NCBI RefSeq assembly: GCF_014648915.1
Contig: NZ_BMSA01000014.1
Location: 186,001 to 250,000, forward strand
DNA: 64,000 nt
Source of the DNA: Streptomyces phaeofaciens
GTDB taxonomy: Bacteria > Actinomycetota > Actinomycetes > Streptomycetales > Streptomycetaceae
Direction: 5' to 3'
Positions 44,759 to 54,062 of this stretch are shown here, one piece after another (the stretch's first letter is position 1; every line of letters begins with the position of its first letter). Both the position numbers and the translations under genes were made by a program. Under the pieces are notes generated by a model that saw only the letters and a list, made by a program, of their open reading frames with translations, was not told where the DNA came from and made no database searches.

Positions 44759-45003
44759 GACACTGCCCCCGAATGCTGGATAGGACTGAAATGCGATCCA
44801 ATACCACCTTTTCAGCGGTTTTCAGACCACTTGATCGACTCTAGTGCATCACCGGCATCACCTATCGCAACCGCACGGAATCTTTCCGAATCGGATGATC
44901 GGATGCGCGAGGCGGGTAGAACGTTGTGCGTGAGAGAACTGGATCGGCCCGCAAGGGAGTTGTGCGACCGGACGGCACGCCCGGGACGGAAGGACTGAGC
45001 CCT
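44759..45003. promoter_or_regulatory. Divergent promoter region of precursor-1 and protease genes
   Basis: 245 nt of lower GC between the precursor peptide gene (minus) and the protease gene (plus). Both must be transcribed from here. It contains alternative GTG 44926 of the protease and no clear palindrome. Confidence 0.55.
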
Positions 45004-46113
45004 GTGGCAGCACCGGACGCGCATCAGGGACTGGACCCGCTCCGCGTGGCGGAGGTGATGGTCCGAACGGCCACGCACACCCGCAAGCCGCAGCGGCGCG
45101 GCTCCGGCTACCGCGTGGGGCCCCGCTGGCTGCTCACCGCCGCGCACGTCGTCCGTCAGGCCGAGGAAGGCGCCACCCGGGTCCGGTTCGAGGCGGACCG
45201 CGCCGACGAGTGGACCGCTCGGGCCACGGTCGTCCTCGCCTCCGTCCCCGCGGACGTGGCACTCCTGGAGATCACCGAGGAGCCGCCGCCCGGCCCCCAC
45301 GCCGCGCCGGTCGAGCCTCCGGCCTACGGCGGTCTCCCCGACACGGACGTGCATCTGCCGTGCAGCGCGCTTGGCTACCCCCGCTTCAAAATGCGCACCG
45401 ACCGGACACACCTCCTGGACGACGGCTCGCCCTCCCGGTACCGCGACTCCTGCCATGCGACCGGCCTGACCTCCGTGCTGTCCAACCGCCGCGAGGGCAC
45501 GCTGGAACTCGCGGTCACCCCGCCCGCCGCCGACCCGGACCCGGACCACTCCCCCTGGGAGGGCATGTCGGGTGCGGCCGTCTGGCACGACGGCACCCTC
45601 GTCGGCCTGGTCGGCGCACATCACCGATCGGACGGACTGGGCCGCCTCGCCGCGGTCCGGGTGAGCCGCTGGTACGCCCTGCTCGGCCGGACGGAACTCA
45701 CCACCCTGCACGCCTGCGCCGGACTGCCTCTGTCCGCGGCCGACCTGACACATCCCGCCCCCGGCCGGGAGGCCCCCTCGGCCCCGGCCTCCCTCACCCA
45801 GTTGCCCGTCGACATTCCGCTCGGCGCACTGAACGGCCTGGCCGGCGCGTTGACCGCCCTTCCCTCCGTCGCCCGGCGCACCACCCTCGATCTGGTGCTG
45901 TCCGGCATCGACCCGGCGATCGCCGCCATGAGCCCCCGCTCGGACTCTCTGCGCCCCGACGTGTTCGGGATCCTGCGGACGTGTCTGCACTATCCGGGCA
46001 CACTGGATCAACTGCTGGAGGCGATACGGTTGTTGGAGGGCGACTCCGTCGGGGTGGCCCGCGTTGACCGGGAGGCTGCGGCACTGGCCCGGCGCTACCG
46101 CCGCACCCGGTGA
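45004..46113 (+). CDS. Trypsin-like protease with C-terminal effector-associated domain
   Basis: 369 residues from GTG 45004, preceded by GGAAGGA; GTG 44926 is a less likely start. The N-terminal fold is trypsin-like: GSGYRVGPRWLLTAAHVV (His48), ADVALLEI (Asp84) and GMSGAAVW (Ser189). There is no signal peptide, so it acts in the cytoplasm. Residues about 280-360 form a helical bundle with LDLVLSGIDP and LRTCLHYPGTLDQLLEAIRLLEGDS, the pattern of effector-associated domain 2. Such domains recruit effectors in conflict systems. It lies between the two precursor/HExxH units. Confidence 0.82.
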   Translation: MAAPDAHQGLDPLRVAEVMVRTATHTRKPQRRGSGYRVGPRWLLTAAHVVRQAEEGATRVRFEADRADEWTARATVVLASVPADVALLEITEEPPPGPHAAPVEPPAYGGLPDTDVHLPCSALGYPRFKMRTDRTHLLDDGSPSRYRDSCHATGLTSVLSNRREGTLELAVTPPAADPDPDHSPWEGMSGAAVWHDGTLVGLVGAHHRSDGLGRLAAVRVSRWYALLGRTELTTLHACAGLPLSAADLTHPAPGREAPSAPASLTQLPVDIPLGALNGLAGALTALPSVARRTTLDLVLSGIDPAIAAMSPRSDSLRPDVFGILRTCLHYPGTLDQLLEAIRLLEGDSVGVARVDREAAALARRYRRTR

Positions 46114-46237
46114 GCACAGTGACCTGATATCGCATGCCCGGCAGGGTGCGGGGTTTCATCCCCCGCGCGGTGGGTCATCATCAGGAGGATGTGAGCAGCC
46201 AGCATCCAACGAGCCGGGGGGAAGGGGTTTGGCCGTC

Positions 46238-46423
46238 ATGGAGCCGACTGTGGCCGCCGTCGAGTCCAGCCTGGTCGATCTCGCGGGGGTATCTCTTGAA
46301 ACGCTGCGCTCCATTGACAGTCGAGTTCTTGCCGCCTCCGTGCGGGAGCTGCTTCCGGCGATCGACCACCAGCAGGCCAGTGTCGCCGGCGTCGACCCCG
46401 GCCCCGGCGAGCGTTTCGACTGA
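46238..46423 (+). CDS. FxsA-like precursor peptide 2
   Basis: 61 residues from ATG 46238, with GGGGGAAGGGG upstream. The leader ESSLVDLAGVSLETLRSID parallels that of precursor 1 (DSELVDLSGVPLDAW). A helical stretch VRELLPAIDHQQ follows, then the divergent tail ASVAGVDPGPGERFD. It ends in Phe-Asp instead of FxSxx. It is 15 nt upstream of HExxH protein 2, and the two share one transcript. It is proposed as the substrate of that enzyme; Asp43 and His44 (IDH) sit where precursor 1 has IDD. Confidence 0.78.
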   Translation: MEPTVAAVESSLVDLAGVSLETLRSIDSRVLAASVRELLPAIDHQQASVAGVDPGPGERFD

Positions 46424-46438
46424 CGCCGGGGCCCGCGC

Positions 46439-48253
46439 ATGAGCGCAGAGGCACCCCTGCCTCGTCATCACCTGCCGCCCGCGAGGCTGGCCGAGCTGAT
46501 GCGTGGCGAGGGCGGCCCGGCCACGCTCGACCTCCTGCTGGGCGGGGAACGGAGCCGCCGTCTGTTGTTGCTGCGGATCCTCGACGACACCACCGATCTC
46601 GGCCCCGCATGGAACCTGATCAGCAAGGCACAGAGCATCGCCCCACAGGTCGTCGACGAGGTACTCATGTATCCGCAGACGGGTATGTGGCTGACCACGG
46701 CACTGCGTCGACTGCGCGGCAGGGCACCGGTGGAGGAGCCTCCTCTGTGGGTGGAACTCGGCCACATGGGCGCCCTCGCAGCTGCCGCGGCCCTGCGGGC
46801 GGGGCTCGACTTCACCATCCAGGTCCCCGTGCGGCACGGCCGGGTACCACTGCCGACGCTGGGTTGTGCGGTGCTGCCCATGGCCGAGCCCTGGGGATAC
46901 GCCACGGTACGGGCGGAGGCCGAACACGCGGTGGTCGAGACGGCCGGGGCCGAGGTGGCGATCCCGCGGACGACCGCATCGGCGGCACCCGGCTGGCACC
47001 CGGTACGCCGGCTCAGAGTCGGCCCGCGCGAGCACCGGCTCGACATCGCTCTGGACGACGTGGACCCGTACCGCACGTATCCGCAACCGACGGAACCGCG
47101 TCCGCTGTCCGGCGAGGCCGCGGAGCAGTGGCGGCAGCTGTTGGAGCAGGCGTGGGACGTGCTCCTGACCGAGCAGCCCGAAACCGCCCGGGCCATGCAG
47201 CGGGGCCTGCTGTCGCTGACCCCGACTCCCGCGGGAGAGAGATTTCGGCCACGCAGTGTAAGCGCCGGGGATGCCTTCGGCGGCGTCGAAGCCTCGGAAC
47301 CGGACGACGCAGTTCAGCTGGCCGTCACCCTCGTCCACGAGTTCCAGCACACCAAACTGGGCGGGTTGCTGCATCTGGCGCCCCTGCTGACCCATGACTC
47401 CGGGGAGCCGACGGAGCTGTGGTACGCACCCTGGCGGAACGACCCCCGGCCCATCGAAGGCCTGCTCCAGGGCATCTACGCGTTCATGGGGATCGTCCGA
47501 TTCTGGCGCGAGCACCGCAAGACCGATGCCACGCAACCCGCCATGGCACACTTCGAGTTCGCGCTGTGGCGGACCCAAGTGGCGAGAGCCATGGAACAGG
47601 TGCGTCGCCACCGTCGTCTGACGCCGCTCGGCACCGCCCTGCTCGAAACATTGCGCGACCACTGCTCGCAATGGCTGGCGGAACCGGTTCCCGAGGAGAG
47701 CCTGGCCCTGGCGCGGTTCTGCGCCGACGACCACGTCGCCCGGTGGCGGGCCCACCACTTGCGGCCTTCCACGCCGGCGGTCGACGCGGCCGTACGCGCG
47801 TGGCTCGACAGCGCAGGCGGGCCGCCCGTCTCTCTGGAGTCCGCGCCAGAGACCGTGTCCGATCCCTCGGCACGCTGGCTGGACAGCCTGACGGTCCTCG
47901 TCCGCCACCGCCTCAGCAGCAGGGACGACGACCGGATCTCACGCGACGGGCCCGAAAAGGCCGCGGCCAGGGTCACCGGAGCGCTGACCGGGGACGCCCT
48001 GCTGGCTCTGGACGACGCCACGGCAGCACGGCACGCGTACCTGGCGGACCTGACCGCCGAACCCGGTTCGGCCGCGGCCTGGGCGGGCCTCGGCCGCGCC
48101 CTCACCATGGCGGGCACCGACCCGGAGGCGGCCCGCCTGCTGTGCCGCCACCCGGAACGAGCCCGAGCGGTACACCAGGCCCTGTTCCGCGTCACGGGCA
48201 GTGCACCGGACCCGGTCCGGCTCGCCACCTGGCTCGGCTCACCCCCGGTCTGA
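46439..48253 (+). CDS. HExxH-type protein 2 (putative alpha-ketoglutarate peptide beta-hydroxylase)
   Basis: 604 residues from ATG 46439. HEFQH (300-304) lies in LVHEFQHTKLGGLLHLA, and the segment FRPRSVSAGDAFGGVEASEPDDA ahead of it (in part SVSAGDAFGGVEAS) mirrors protein 1. Blocks LRRLRG, PPLWVELGHMGALAAAAALR and QVPVRHGRVPLP are shared between the two, so they are paralogues on opposite strands. It should modify precursor 2. No radical-SAM partner lies nearby, unlike classic FxsABC loci. Confidence 0.84.
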   Translation: MSAEAPLPRHHLPPARLAELMRGEGGPATLDLLLGGERSRRLLLLRILDDTTDLGPAWNLISKAQSIAPQVVDEVLMYPQTGMWLTTALRRLRGRAPVEEPPLWVELGHMGALAAAAALRAGLDFTIQVPVRHGRVPLPTLGCAVLPMAEPWGYATVRAEAEHAVVETAGAEVAIPRTTASAAPGWHPVRRLRVGPREHRLDIALDDVDPYRTYPQPTEPRPLSGEAAEQWRQLLEQAWDVLLTEQPETARAMQRGLLSLTPTPAGERFRPRSVSAGDAFGGVEASEPDDAVQLAVTLVHEFQHTKLGGLLHLAPLLTHDSGEPTELWYAPWRNDPRPIEGLLQGIYAFMGIVRFWREHRKTDATQPAMAHFEFALWRTQVARAMEQVRRHRRLTPLGTALLETLRDHCSQWLAEPVPEESLALARFCADDHVARWRAHHLRPSTPAVDAAVRAWLDSAGGPPVSLESAPETVSDPSARWLDSLTVLVRHRLSSRDDDRISRDGPEKAAARVTGALTGDALLALDDATAARHAYLADLTAEPGSAAAWAGLGRALTMAGTDPEAARLLCRHPERARAVHQALFRVTGSAPDPVRLATWLGSPPV

Positions 48254-48263
48254 CCGGCCGGCC

Positions 48264-51200
48264 TCACATCGGCATCGGGTCGATGTCGCAGTCGAGCCGC
48301 TCCCGGGCGCGGGCCTGCGCGGTCGCCGGGTGGGCGACGGACTCGGCGGAGCGCAGACGTGGCTCGTCCAAGGCCCTCTCCATACGTGCCAGGGTGTCCG
48401 CGCGCAGTGCCTCACCCTCCGGCTCCTCGCCGAGAGCGATGAGATCCAGGGAAAGGTTCGCCGCACCCACCAGAGTGGTCGGGTGGTTCTCCCCCAGCCG
48501 CGCACGGCACAACGCCACTGTCCTCTCGCCCAGTTCACGGGCTTCAACCAGCTGCCCCAGCACACTCAGGTCGCTCGCCAGATTGATGGCACAGGCCAGC
48601 ACGATCGGATGGCTGTCCCCGAGACGCCCCGACAGTGACTCCAGTGCCGCCTCGTCCAACTGCCTGGCCTCCCGCGGCCGGCCCAGCAGTCGCAGCGTCA
48701 CCGCCAGGTCGACATCGGCCGCCATGACGTGCGGATGGTCCGGTTGGAAGATGGTGCGGAAGCGTTCACTGGCCCGCTCGCCGCGCTCTCTGGCGGCCTC
48801 CAGGTCGCCGTCGTACCGCAACGCCACCGACAGCGCGAGCGCTGCCGTCAGGGACTCCGGGTGGGTCTCGCCGTACCGACGGGTGAACTGGTCGAACGTC
48901 TCGCGCGCCAGTCGCAGCGCGGTGACGTGGTCGCCCTCCTTGCGGCAGGCCTCGCTCAACTGGCGCATGCTCCGCAGAGTCGTGGGGTTCTCGGGCCCGA
49001 AGGTCGCCCGGTAGCCGTCGACGACCGCCTGTTGGAGCGACCGCGCGCCGACGTAGTTGCCGGTCTCGCGTACGTCGACGGCGACACTCGCCTCGGTCAC
49101 CAGCGCCTGCTGATGGTCGCGACCGAACAGCCGCACCTTCATGACGTGCGTGCGCCGGTCCAGCTCCAGCGCCCGCTGGAACTCGCCGACCAGCCGAAGG
49201 CTCACCCCGAGGTTGTGGGCGGTGACGAGCGTGGTGGGATCGTCCTCACCGAAGGCGCGCAGAGAGCGCTGATAGGCCGTCTCGTCCAGTTCGGCACCCG
49301 CGACGAAGTCGCCCTCGTGGCGGCGCACGGCGGCTTCGAGGTTCAACGCCACCAACGCGTCCTCGCGGGTGTCCTCCTGATCCGCGGGCGCGGTGCGGGT
49401 GTAGACGTCCTTGAGCACGGAGACGACCTCGGAGGCCTCGTCGTGGCGTCCCACCATCAGGTACAGGAAGCCCAGCCACCAGCCCATCAGCAGGGTCTGC
49501 TGGTCCTCCTGCCCGAAGAGCCGCTGCCAGGTCTCCCAAGCCTGCTCCGAGAACTCGATGGCGACCCGGTGATCACCCCAGTACCAGAGGTACTTGGCGA
49601 CGTTCATCACCAGCGCGCGCACCCACGGCTGGTCGGACTCGACGGCGGTGGATGCGATGACATGACCGTACAGCTCCGCGTAGCGAGGCCAGTTGGCAGC
49701 CTGGTTGGGTCCCTTCGGGTCGGCGGCGGCCAGCAGTGTGTGAGCCCCATTGCGCATGCGTTTCTGTTCCTCGGGGGTCATCCGGTGGATCAGCACGGCC
49801 TGGACGAGGCGGTGCATCTCGATCGAGTTGGTCCGGTGGTCGATACGGGCGAGCGAGTAACGGTTGACCTCCCGTATGGCCCGGGCCAACCGCATCGGGT
49901 CGTTGAGCGCCCGGTCCAGCGCGGGGTCGATCCGGGAGCCGCCGAGGCCGGAGAAGATCGAACGCGAGATGGGGTCGGGCGCGAAGTAGGAGCACAACTG
50001 GAGCAGCCGCAGCGCGGTGGGGCTGCGGGTCTCCAGGTGGTCGAGGGAGACGTTCCAGGCGGCCGCGACCGGCAACTGGTAGTCCGGGGGCGGGGAGACT
50101 TCGAGGAGTTCATTGCGCTTGTGCTCGAACAGACGCAGATACTCCGAGACGGGCATGCCGGTCTCGGCACGCCAGGCCGCGGCCTGCTCCAGGGCAAGCG
50201 GAAGGTCACCGAGCGCCTCGGCGAGGAGGTCGGCGTCGGCGTCGGCGAGTTCCTCGCCGTAGGCGCTGGAGCGGCGCAGCAGCAGCTTGCTCTCGTCCCG
50301 CGTGAAGACGTCGACCTCGAGGGAGGGACCCACCACGCTCCAGCGCCGGTTGCGGGAGGTGACGAGGATGGTGCCGCTGCCGCCGGTGGGGAAGTAGTCA
50401 CGCACCCGCTCGGGGCTGTCGGCGTTGTCGAAGATCAGCAGCCAGCGGGAGTACGGCCGCCCCTCACGCAGTGCCTCGCGCACGGCGGGTCCGGCGATGT
50501 TCGCCTCGGCGCTGCTGACCAGTCCGAGCCGCTGGGCCAGTTCCACCAGAGCCTGGCCGATCTGACCGGGGCGCTCTGCGGGGATCCACCACACGATGTC
50601 GTACTCGGACTGGTGCCGATAGGCGTACTCGATCGCCAGCTGGGTCTTGCCCACCCCGCCCATGCCGTGGATCGCCTCGGGCAGCACGGTGGTCGTGCCC
50701 TCCCGCAGCCGCTCGCCCAGACGTTCGAGAAGGTCCGCCCGGCCGGTGAAGTTCGGGTTGCGCGGGGGAATGTTGCCCCAGACCCGCGGCGTCGTCGACT
50801 GCCCGCTCTCCACCGTGGGCTGTTGCTGGGTGGTCGCCATGGCCGTGGCTCCTTCTGATGTCGTCCCGAACCCCCTGGGGGCTGGTGCGGATTCCTCGTG
50901 ACCCCATCCGTCGATCCGGGGCCCGAAGTCGGCAGGATCCGCTGTCCGGGCGGGCCTCGGGGCGCCGTCCTTGCTCAGGCTGACGGAGTGCTGCCGGTCG
51001 TACTCGTCCAGCGCCCGCGCCAGTTGCCCGGCACGCGCAAGAAATCTCTGTCCGGAGAGGGCTGACAGGGCCGCCAGTTCGACCCTCAGGAACGCCACGT
51101 TCCGTACGGTGACCCGTGGGACCTCGGCCGTCTCCCACGGATCCCCGGCGCCGCCCGGCCCGGGTTCCGTGCCCGGCACGGGAACCGCCGTCAGCGACCT

Positions 51201-52220
51201 CACCTCGTGCAGGACCCGCACGGTGTCCCGACGCCGGGACAGGGCCAGTAACTCCTCGCGGATGTTGGGGCTGAAGGTGAAGACCACATCGGCAGCCCGG
51301 TCCGCCTCCCCGCCCGCGCGCCGTACGAGGCCGCTCATCAGCAGTTCGCTGAGGTGGGCGGGACCGGCACCGGGCGTCGACGCGGTGACGGCCGCCATGA
51401 CCGGCAGCGTCAGCGGGGCCGCTGCCAACCGGGTGGCCAGCCCGAACGCGGTGGGCGAGGCCGCGGCCCGGTACTCCGAGACCCGCTCCCAGGGAGGCAC
51501 CGCGCTGGCGGGGTCGGGCACGTCGTCGATCCACGGCACGGCCCGCGCCGCGTCGGCCCGCCGCTTCCACTCATGGGCACGCAGGCCGGACATGTCCGCC
51601 CATCCGCGGCGGTGCCCGGTCACCAGGCCGACCCAGCCGGACAGGGACCGCTCGGTCAGCTCCAGAACGGGGACCGGCATCACGCCCGCCCGGTCACGGC
51701 CGTCGTCGACGGGTTCGAGGGGGGACGTCCGCAGTTCCCATCGCAGTGCGGTGTTCGGCGCCCAGGGGCCGTCGGCCCGCAGCCGCATCCGGTAGACATC
51801 GAGTCCGGTGCGGAACCACAGCCGTTGCGGAGGTAGTTGCAGCACCGCGACCGGCTCTGCGCGGCCGAGTTCACGCAGCAGCGGCTGCACGGCGTCCGAC
51901 CGCCAGCCCGCGGCGAGGCCGTCGGTCAGCACCAGCACCACCCGGCGGTCGGCGTCGTCCTCGGGCAGATCCGCGAGCCGGATCCTGGCCGGTTCGGTGT
52001 CGTCCGAACACAGCAACCGCGTGGTGTACACCGGGCCCAGAACGCCGGAGTTGGTGACCGCGTCGACGAGCCGGCCGATCCGCGTGTCCCACACGCGCAT
52101 GGTGACGTGGTCGTCCACGACGATCAGGACGGCAGGGGGCTCGGCCGCGTCCGGTGTGGCCAGTCCGCCCAGTGCCTGTAGCGCCGCGTGGAGGGACGCC
52201 TCGTCAGAAGTCGGTGCCAT
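48264..52220 (-). CDS. NB-ARC/TPR protein with SAV_2336-like N-terminus (FxsT type)
   Basis: 1318 residues from ATG 52220; ATG 52250 is possible. The N-terminal about 400 residues resemble the SAV_2336 N-terminal domain (VVLVLTDGLAAGW, VLQLPPQRLWFRTGL). An NB-ARC NTPase follows with Walker A GMGGVGKTQLA (about 522-532), WLLIFDNADSPE (Walker B) and LPLALEQAAAWR (GxP). The last about 450 residues are at least eight TPR units of about 42 residues with repeated E/D-(N/H)PTTL. This architecture is the STAND-type sensor of FxSxx-COOH systems. It probably oligomerises on a trigger and recruits partners. Confidence 0.88.
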   Translation of the reverse strand: MAPTSDEASLHAALQALGGLATPDAAEPPAVLIVVDDHVTMRVWDTRIGRLVDAVTNSGVLGPVYTTRLLCSDDTEPARIRLADLPEDDADRRVVLVLTDGLAAGWRSDAVQPLLRELGRAEPVAVLQLPPQRLWFRTGLDVYRMRLRADGPWAPNTALRWELRTSPLEPVDDGRDRAGVMPVPVLELTERSLSGWVGLVTGHRRGWADMSGLRAHEWKRRADAARAVPWIDDVPDPASAVPPWERVSEYRAAASPTAFGLATRLAAAPLTLPVMAAVTASTPGAGPAHLSELLMSGLVRRAGGEADRAADVVFTFSPNIREELLALSRRRDTVRVLHEVRSLTAVPVPGTEPGPGGAGDPWETAEVPRVTVRNVAFLRVELAALSALSGQRFLARAGQLARALDEYDRQHSVSLSKDGAPRPARTADPADFGPRIDGWGHEESAPAPRGFGTTSEGATAMATTQQQPTVESGQSTTPRVWGNIPPRNPNFTGRADLLERLGERLREGTTTVLPEAIHGMGGVGKTQLAIEYAYRHQSEYDIVWWIPAERPGQIGQALVELAQRLGLVSSAEANIAGPAVREALREGRPYSRWLLIFDNADSPERVRDYFPTGGSGTILVTSRNRRWSVVGPSLEVDVFTRDESKLLLRRSSAYGEELADADADLLAEALGDLPLALEQAAAWRAETGMPVSEYLRLFEHKRNELLEVSPPPDYQLPVAAAWNVSLDHLETRSPTALRLLQLCSYFAPDPISRSIFSGLGGSRIDPALDRALNDPMRLARAIREVNRYSLARIDHRTNSIEMHRLVQAVLIHRMTPEEQKRMRNGAHTLLAAADPKGPNQAANWPRYAELYGHVIASTAVESDQPWVRALVMNVAKYLWYWGDHRVAIEFSEQAWETWQRLFGQEDQQTLLMGWWLGFLYLMVGRHDEASEVVSVLKDVYTRTAPADQEDTREDALVALNLEAAVRRHEGDFVAGAELDETAYQRSLRAFGEDDPTTLVTAHNLGVSLRLVGEFQRALELDRRTHVMKVRLFGRDHQQALVTEASVAVDVRETGNYVGARSLQQAVVDGYRATFGPENPTTLRSMRQLSEACRKEGDHVTALRLARETFDQFTRRYGETHPESLTAALALSVALRYDGDLEAARERGERASERFRTIFQPDHPHVMAADVDLAVTLRLLGRPREARQLDEAALESLSGRLGDSHPIVLACAINLASDLSVLGQLVEARELGERTVALCRARLGENHPTTLVGAANLSLDLIALGEEPEGEALRADTLARMERALDEPRLRSAESVAHPATAQARARERLDCDIDPMPM

Positions 52221-52589
52221 TGCTGATCGTGAACCATCGTCACACCGCATAAGCACTCTCTGAGCGTCCAGGGCTGCTGGCCGCCGCGGAAAGCGGGAGG
52301 AGGCCCCGCATTGCGCGGGCATGCGTGACATCCACGTGCCCAGACTGGCAGCGGTCAGCCTGGGGTGCAAGGCGGCAGGCCACAAAGGGTGACACGATGA
52401 AACATGGGCACGCGGTCGTACCAGCGTGGCACCGCGGGATGTACTGCGCAAGGGTGCCTCGGCCGCGCCATCACCTGACCGTACGAGGGACGAACCCTCC
52501 CTTGACGCCCGCCCCGGCCCGACCGCCGGCCCGCCTAACGGACCCCCGGCCTCCGAGGAACGCGACCCGCTCCGATCGGCCATGACGGC
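52221..52589. other. Control region upstream of the NB-ARC/TPR gene
   Basis: 369 nt between this gene's start and the stop of the VMAP-like gene. It must contain the promoter of the NB-ARC gene. A 62-codon plus-strand frame at 52397-52585 has an acceptable ribosome site but lacks any family signal. Confidence 0.5.
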
Positions 52590-54062
52590 CTACACCGGCC
52601 CGGGTGGGCTCGGCTTGCGGTCCGGGTCGTCCAGCAGAATGGCCAGATGGCGTCCCACGTGCTGGTCCCAGCCGTCGGGCCCGAGGGCCAGCGCCTCCTT
52701 GCGCCACTCCCGGACCCGGTCCTCCAGACCGCCCAGCCCCCGGTCCTGGAGGATCTCCCCGACGGCGTCGTGGAAGGACGGGTCGGAGCAGTCCCGACGG
52801 TGCCAGATCATCGCCGGCACCCCCGCCCGCAGCCCGGCCAGCACCTCGCGCCGGCCCGCGCCCGAGTCCTCGCCGGGCGGCTCGCTGAGCACCAGGCACA
52901 CCGCGTGCCGGTCCTCCTTCAGCTCACGCTCCAGATGGAAGAAGTACGCCCCGTCCTGCGCCGGACGGCTCCAGTGCGGGTGGCTGTCCGCCGGCCGCTC
53001 GCTCAGCTGCCGCCACTTGGTGTGCCAGGGGCGGTGCCAGGCGGCACGCTGCAACCGCTCCAGGCTTCTCACCACCACCGGATAGTCCAGGGCGAGCGGG
53101 GTCGGCGCCGGGGAGTCGGACTCCTTCCACCACCACTCCACGGGCTCGTTCAGCAGTTCCCACGGCAGGACGAACTCGAGGATCACCGGCTGACGCAGGT
53201 CCGCCCAGCGGCTCTCGGTCTCCTCCACCAGCCGCTCCACCACCCCCGGCAGCGCCTCCCGCCGCAGATGGACGGTCTCGCCGCGCACCGGGTGCCAGCC
53301 CTCGGAGTCGGACTGGCGCCAGTGCGAGACGTAGTAGCGGTCCGCCTCGACCCGGTCCGGCTCGAACTGGATCAGCAGATACGCGGGCACCAGCGAGGGC
53401 TCCGGCTGCGGGAACTCCGAGTGCTGCCAGTCCGCCAGCAGCGTGTCCACCCCCAGCGGCCCGGCCTGCTCCCGGTTGAAGCGGCGCAGCCGCTCCGCGG
53501 CGTCCGCCCGTCCGTCCTCCAGCAGCCATTCCGCGGTCAGCGAGAGGAACGCCATGCTCGGCGGCAGCTCACCGTGCGGGGTGTTCTCGCCCGCGAGCCG
53601 CAGGAACACCTGCCACGCCGTCCGGCACCAGGCGGGCAGCTCCTGGACCCGGGAGCGGCTGGCCCGGCGCGCCATCGCCGGCAGGTCCGCCGAGCCGATC
53701 GACTGGAGGACGGGTTGCAGGGAGCGCAGGTCGGCCTCGCTGAAGAAGTCGACGGCCTCCCACTCGTCCACCAGCGGCCACAGTTCGGCGACCACCCTGG
53801 ACTCCTGCTCCACGTACTCCAGCGACCGCACCAGACAGGCCAGCCCGTCGCCGACCGCGGTGCACTCCCGCACCACCATCAGCAGCCAGGGCCGCAGCCG
53901 GTCCCCGGTGAGCGGCTCCACCTGGGCGCCCAGCTCGCCGGACAGCATGTCGCGCCAGATCTCACGGCTGGCCGCCTGGCCCACCGTGCCCGAACGCTGG
54001 AGCGTGTCCACGATCGACACGACCAGCTCGTTGCGGACCCGTTTCAGACTCCGCTCTCCCAC
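52590..54062 (-). CDS. VMAP-like conflict-system protein with N-terminal effector-associated domain
   Basis: 490 residues from GTG 54062, which has GGAGG upstream; the longer frame is rejected. Residues about 10-90 form a helical domain (IVDTLQRSGTVGQAASREIW, LLMVVRECTAVGDGLACLVR) resembling effector-associated domain 2. The rest matches vWA-MoxR-associated proteins: a middle region and the C-terminal segment EFVLPWELLNEPVEWWWKE with YPVVVRSLERLQ and PADSHPHWS. VMAP proteins link sensor NTPases to proteases in prokaryotic conflict systems. No MoxR or vWA gene is adjacent. Confidence 0.78.
   Translation of the reverse strand: MGERSLKRVRNELVVSIVDTLQRSGTVGQAASREIWRDMLSGELGAQVEPLTGDRLRPWLLMVVRECTAVGDGLACLVRSLEYVEQESRVVAELWPLVDEWEAVDFFSEADLRSLQPVLQSIGSADLPAMARRASRSRVQELPAWCRTAWQVFLRLAGENTPHGELPPSMAFLSLTAEWLLEDGRADAAERLRRFNREQAGPLGVDTLLADWQHSEFPQPEPSLVPAYLLIQFEPDRVEADRYYVSHWRQSDSEGWHPVRGETVHLRREALPGVVERLVEETESRWADLRQPVILEFVLPWELLNEPVEWWWKESDSPAPTPLALDYPVVVRSLERLQRAAWHRPWHTKWRQLSERPADSHPHWSRPAQDGAYFFHLERELKEDRHAVCLVLSEPPGEDSGAGRREVLAGLRAGVPAMIWHRRDCSDPSFHDAVGEILQDRGLGGLEDRVREWRKEALALGPDGWDQHVGRHLAILLDDPDRKPSPPGPV

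Noticed and set aside
52397-52585. 62-codon plus-strand frame between the NB-ARC and VMAP genes, considered as a third precursor peptide
   Set aside because: The ribosome site is acceptable but the product is Pro/Arg-rich, has no LVDLxG leader and no neighbour HExxH gene downstream.
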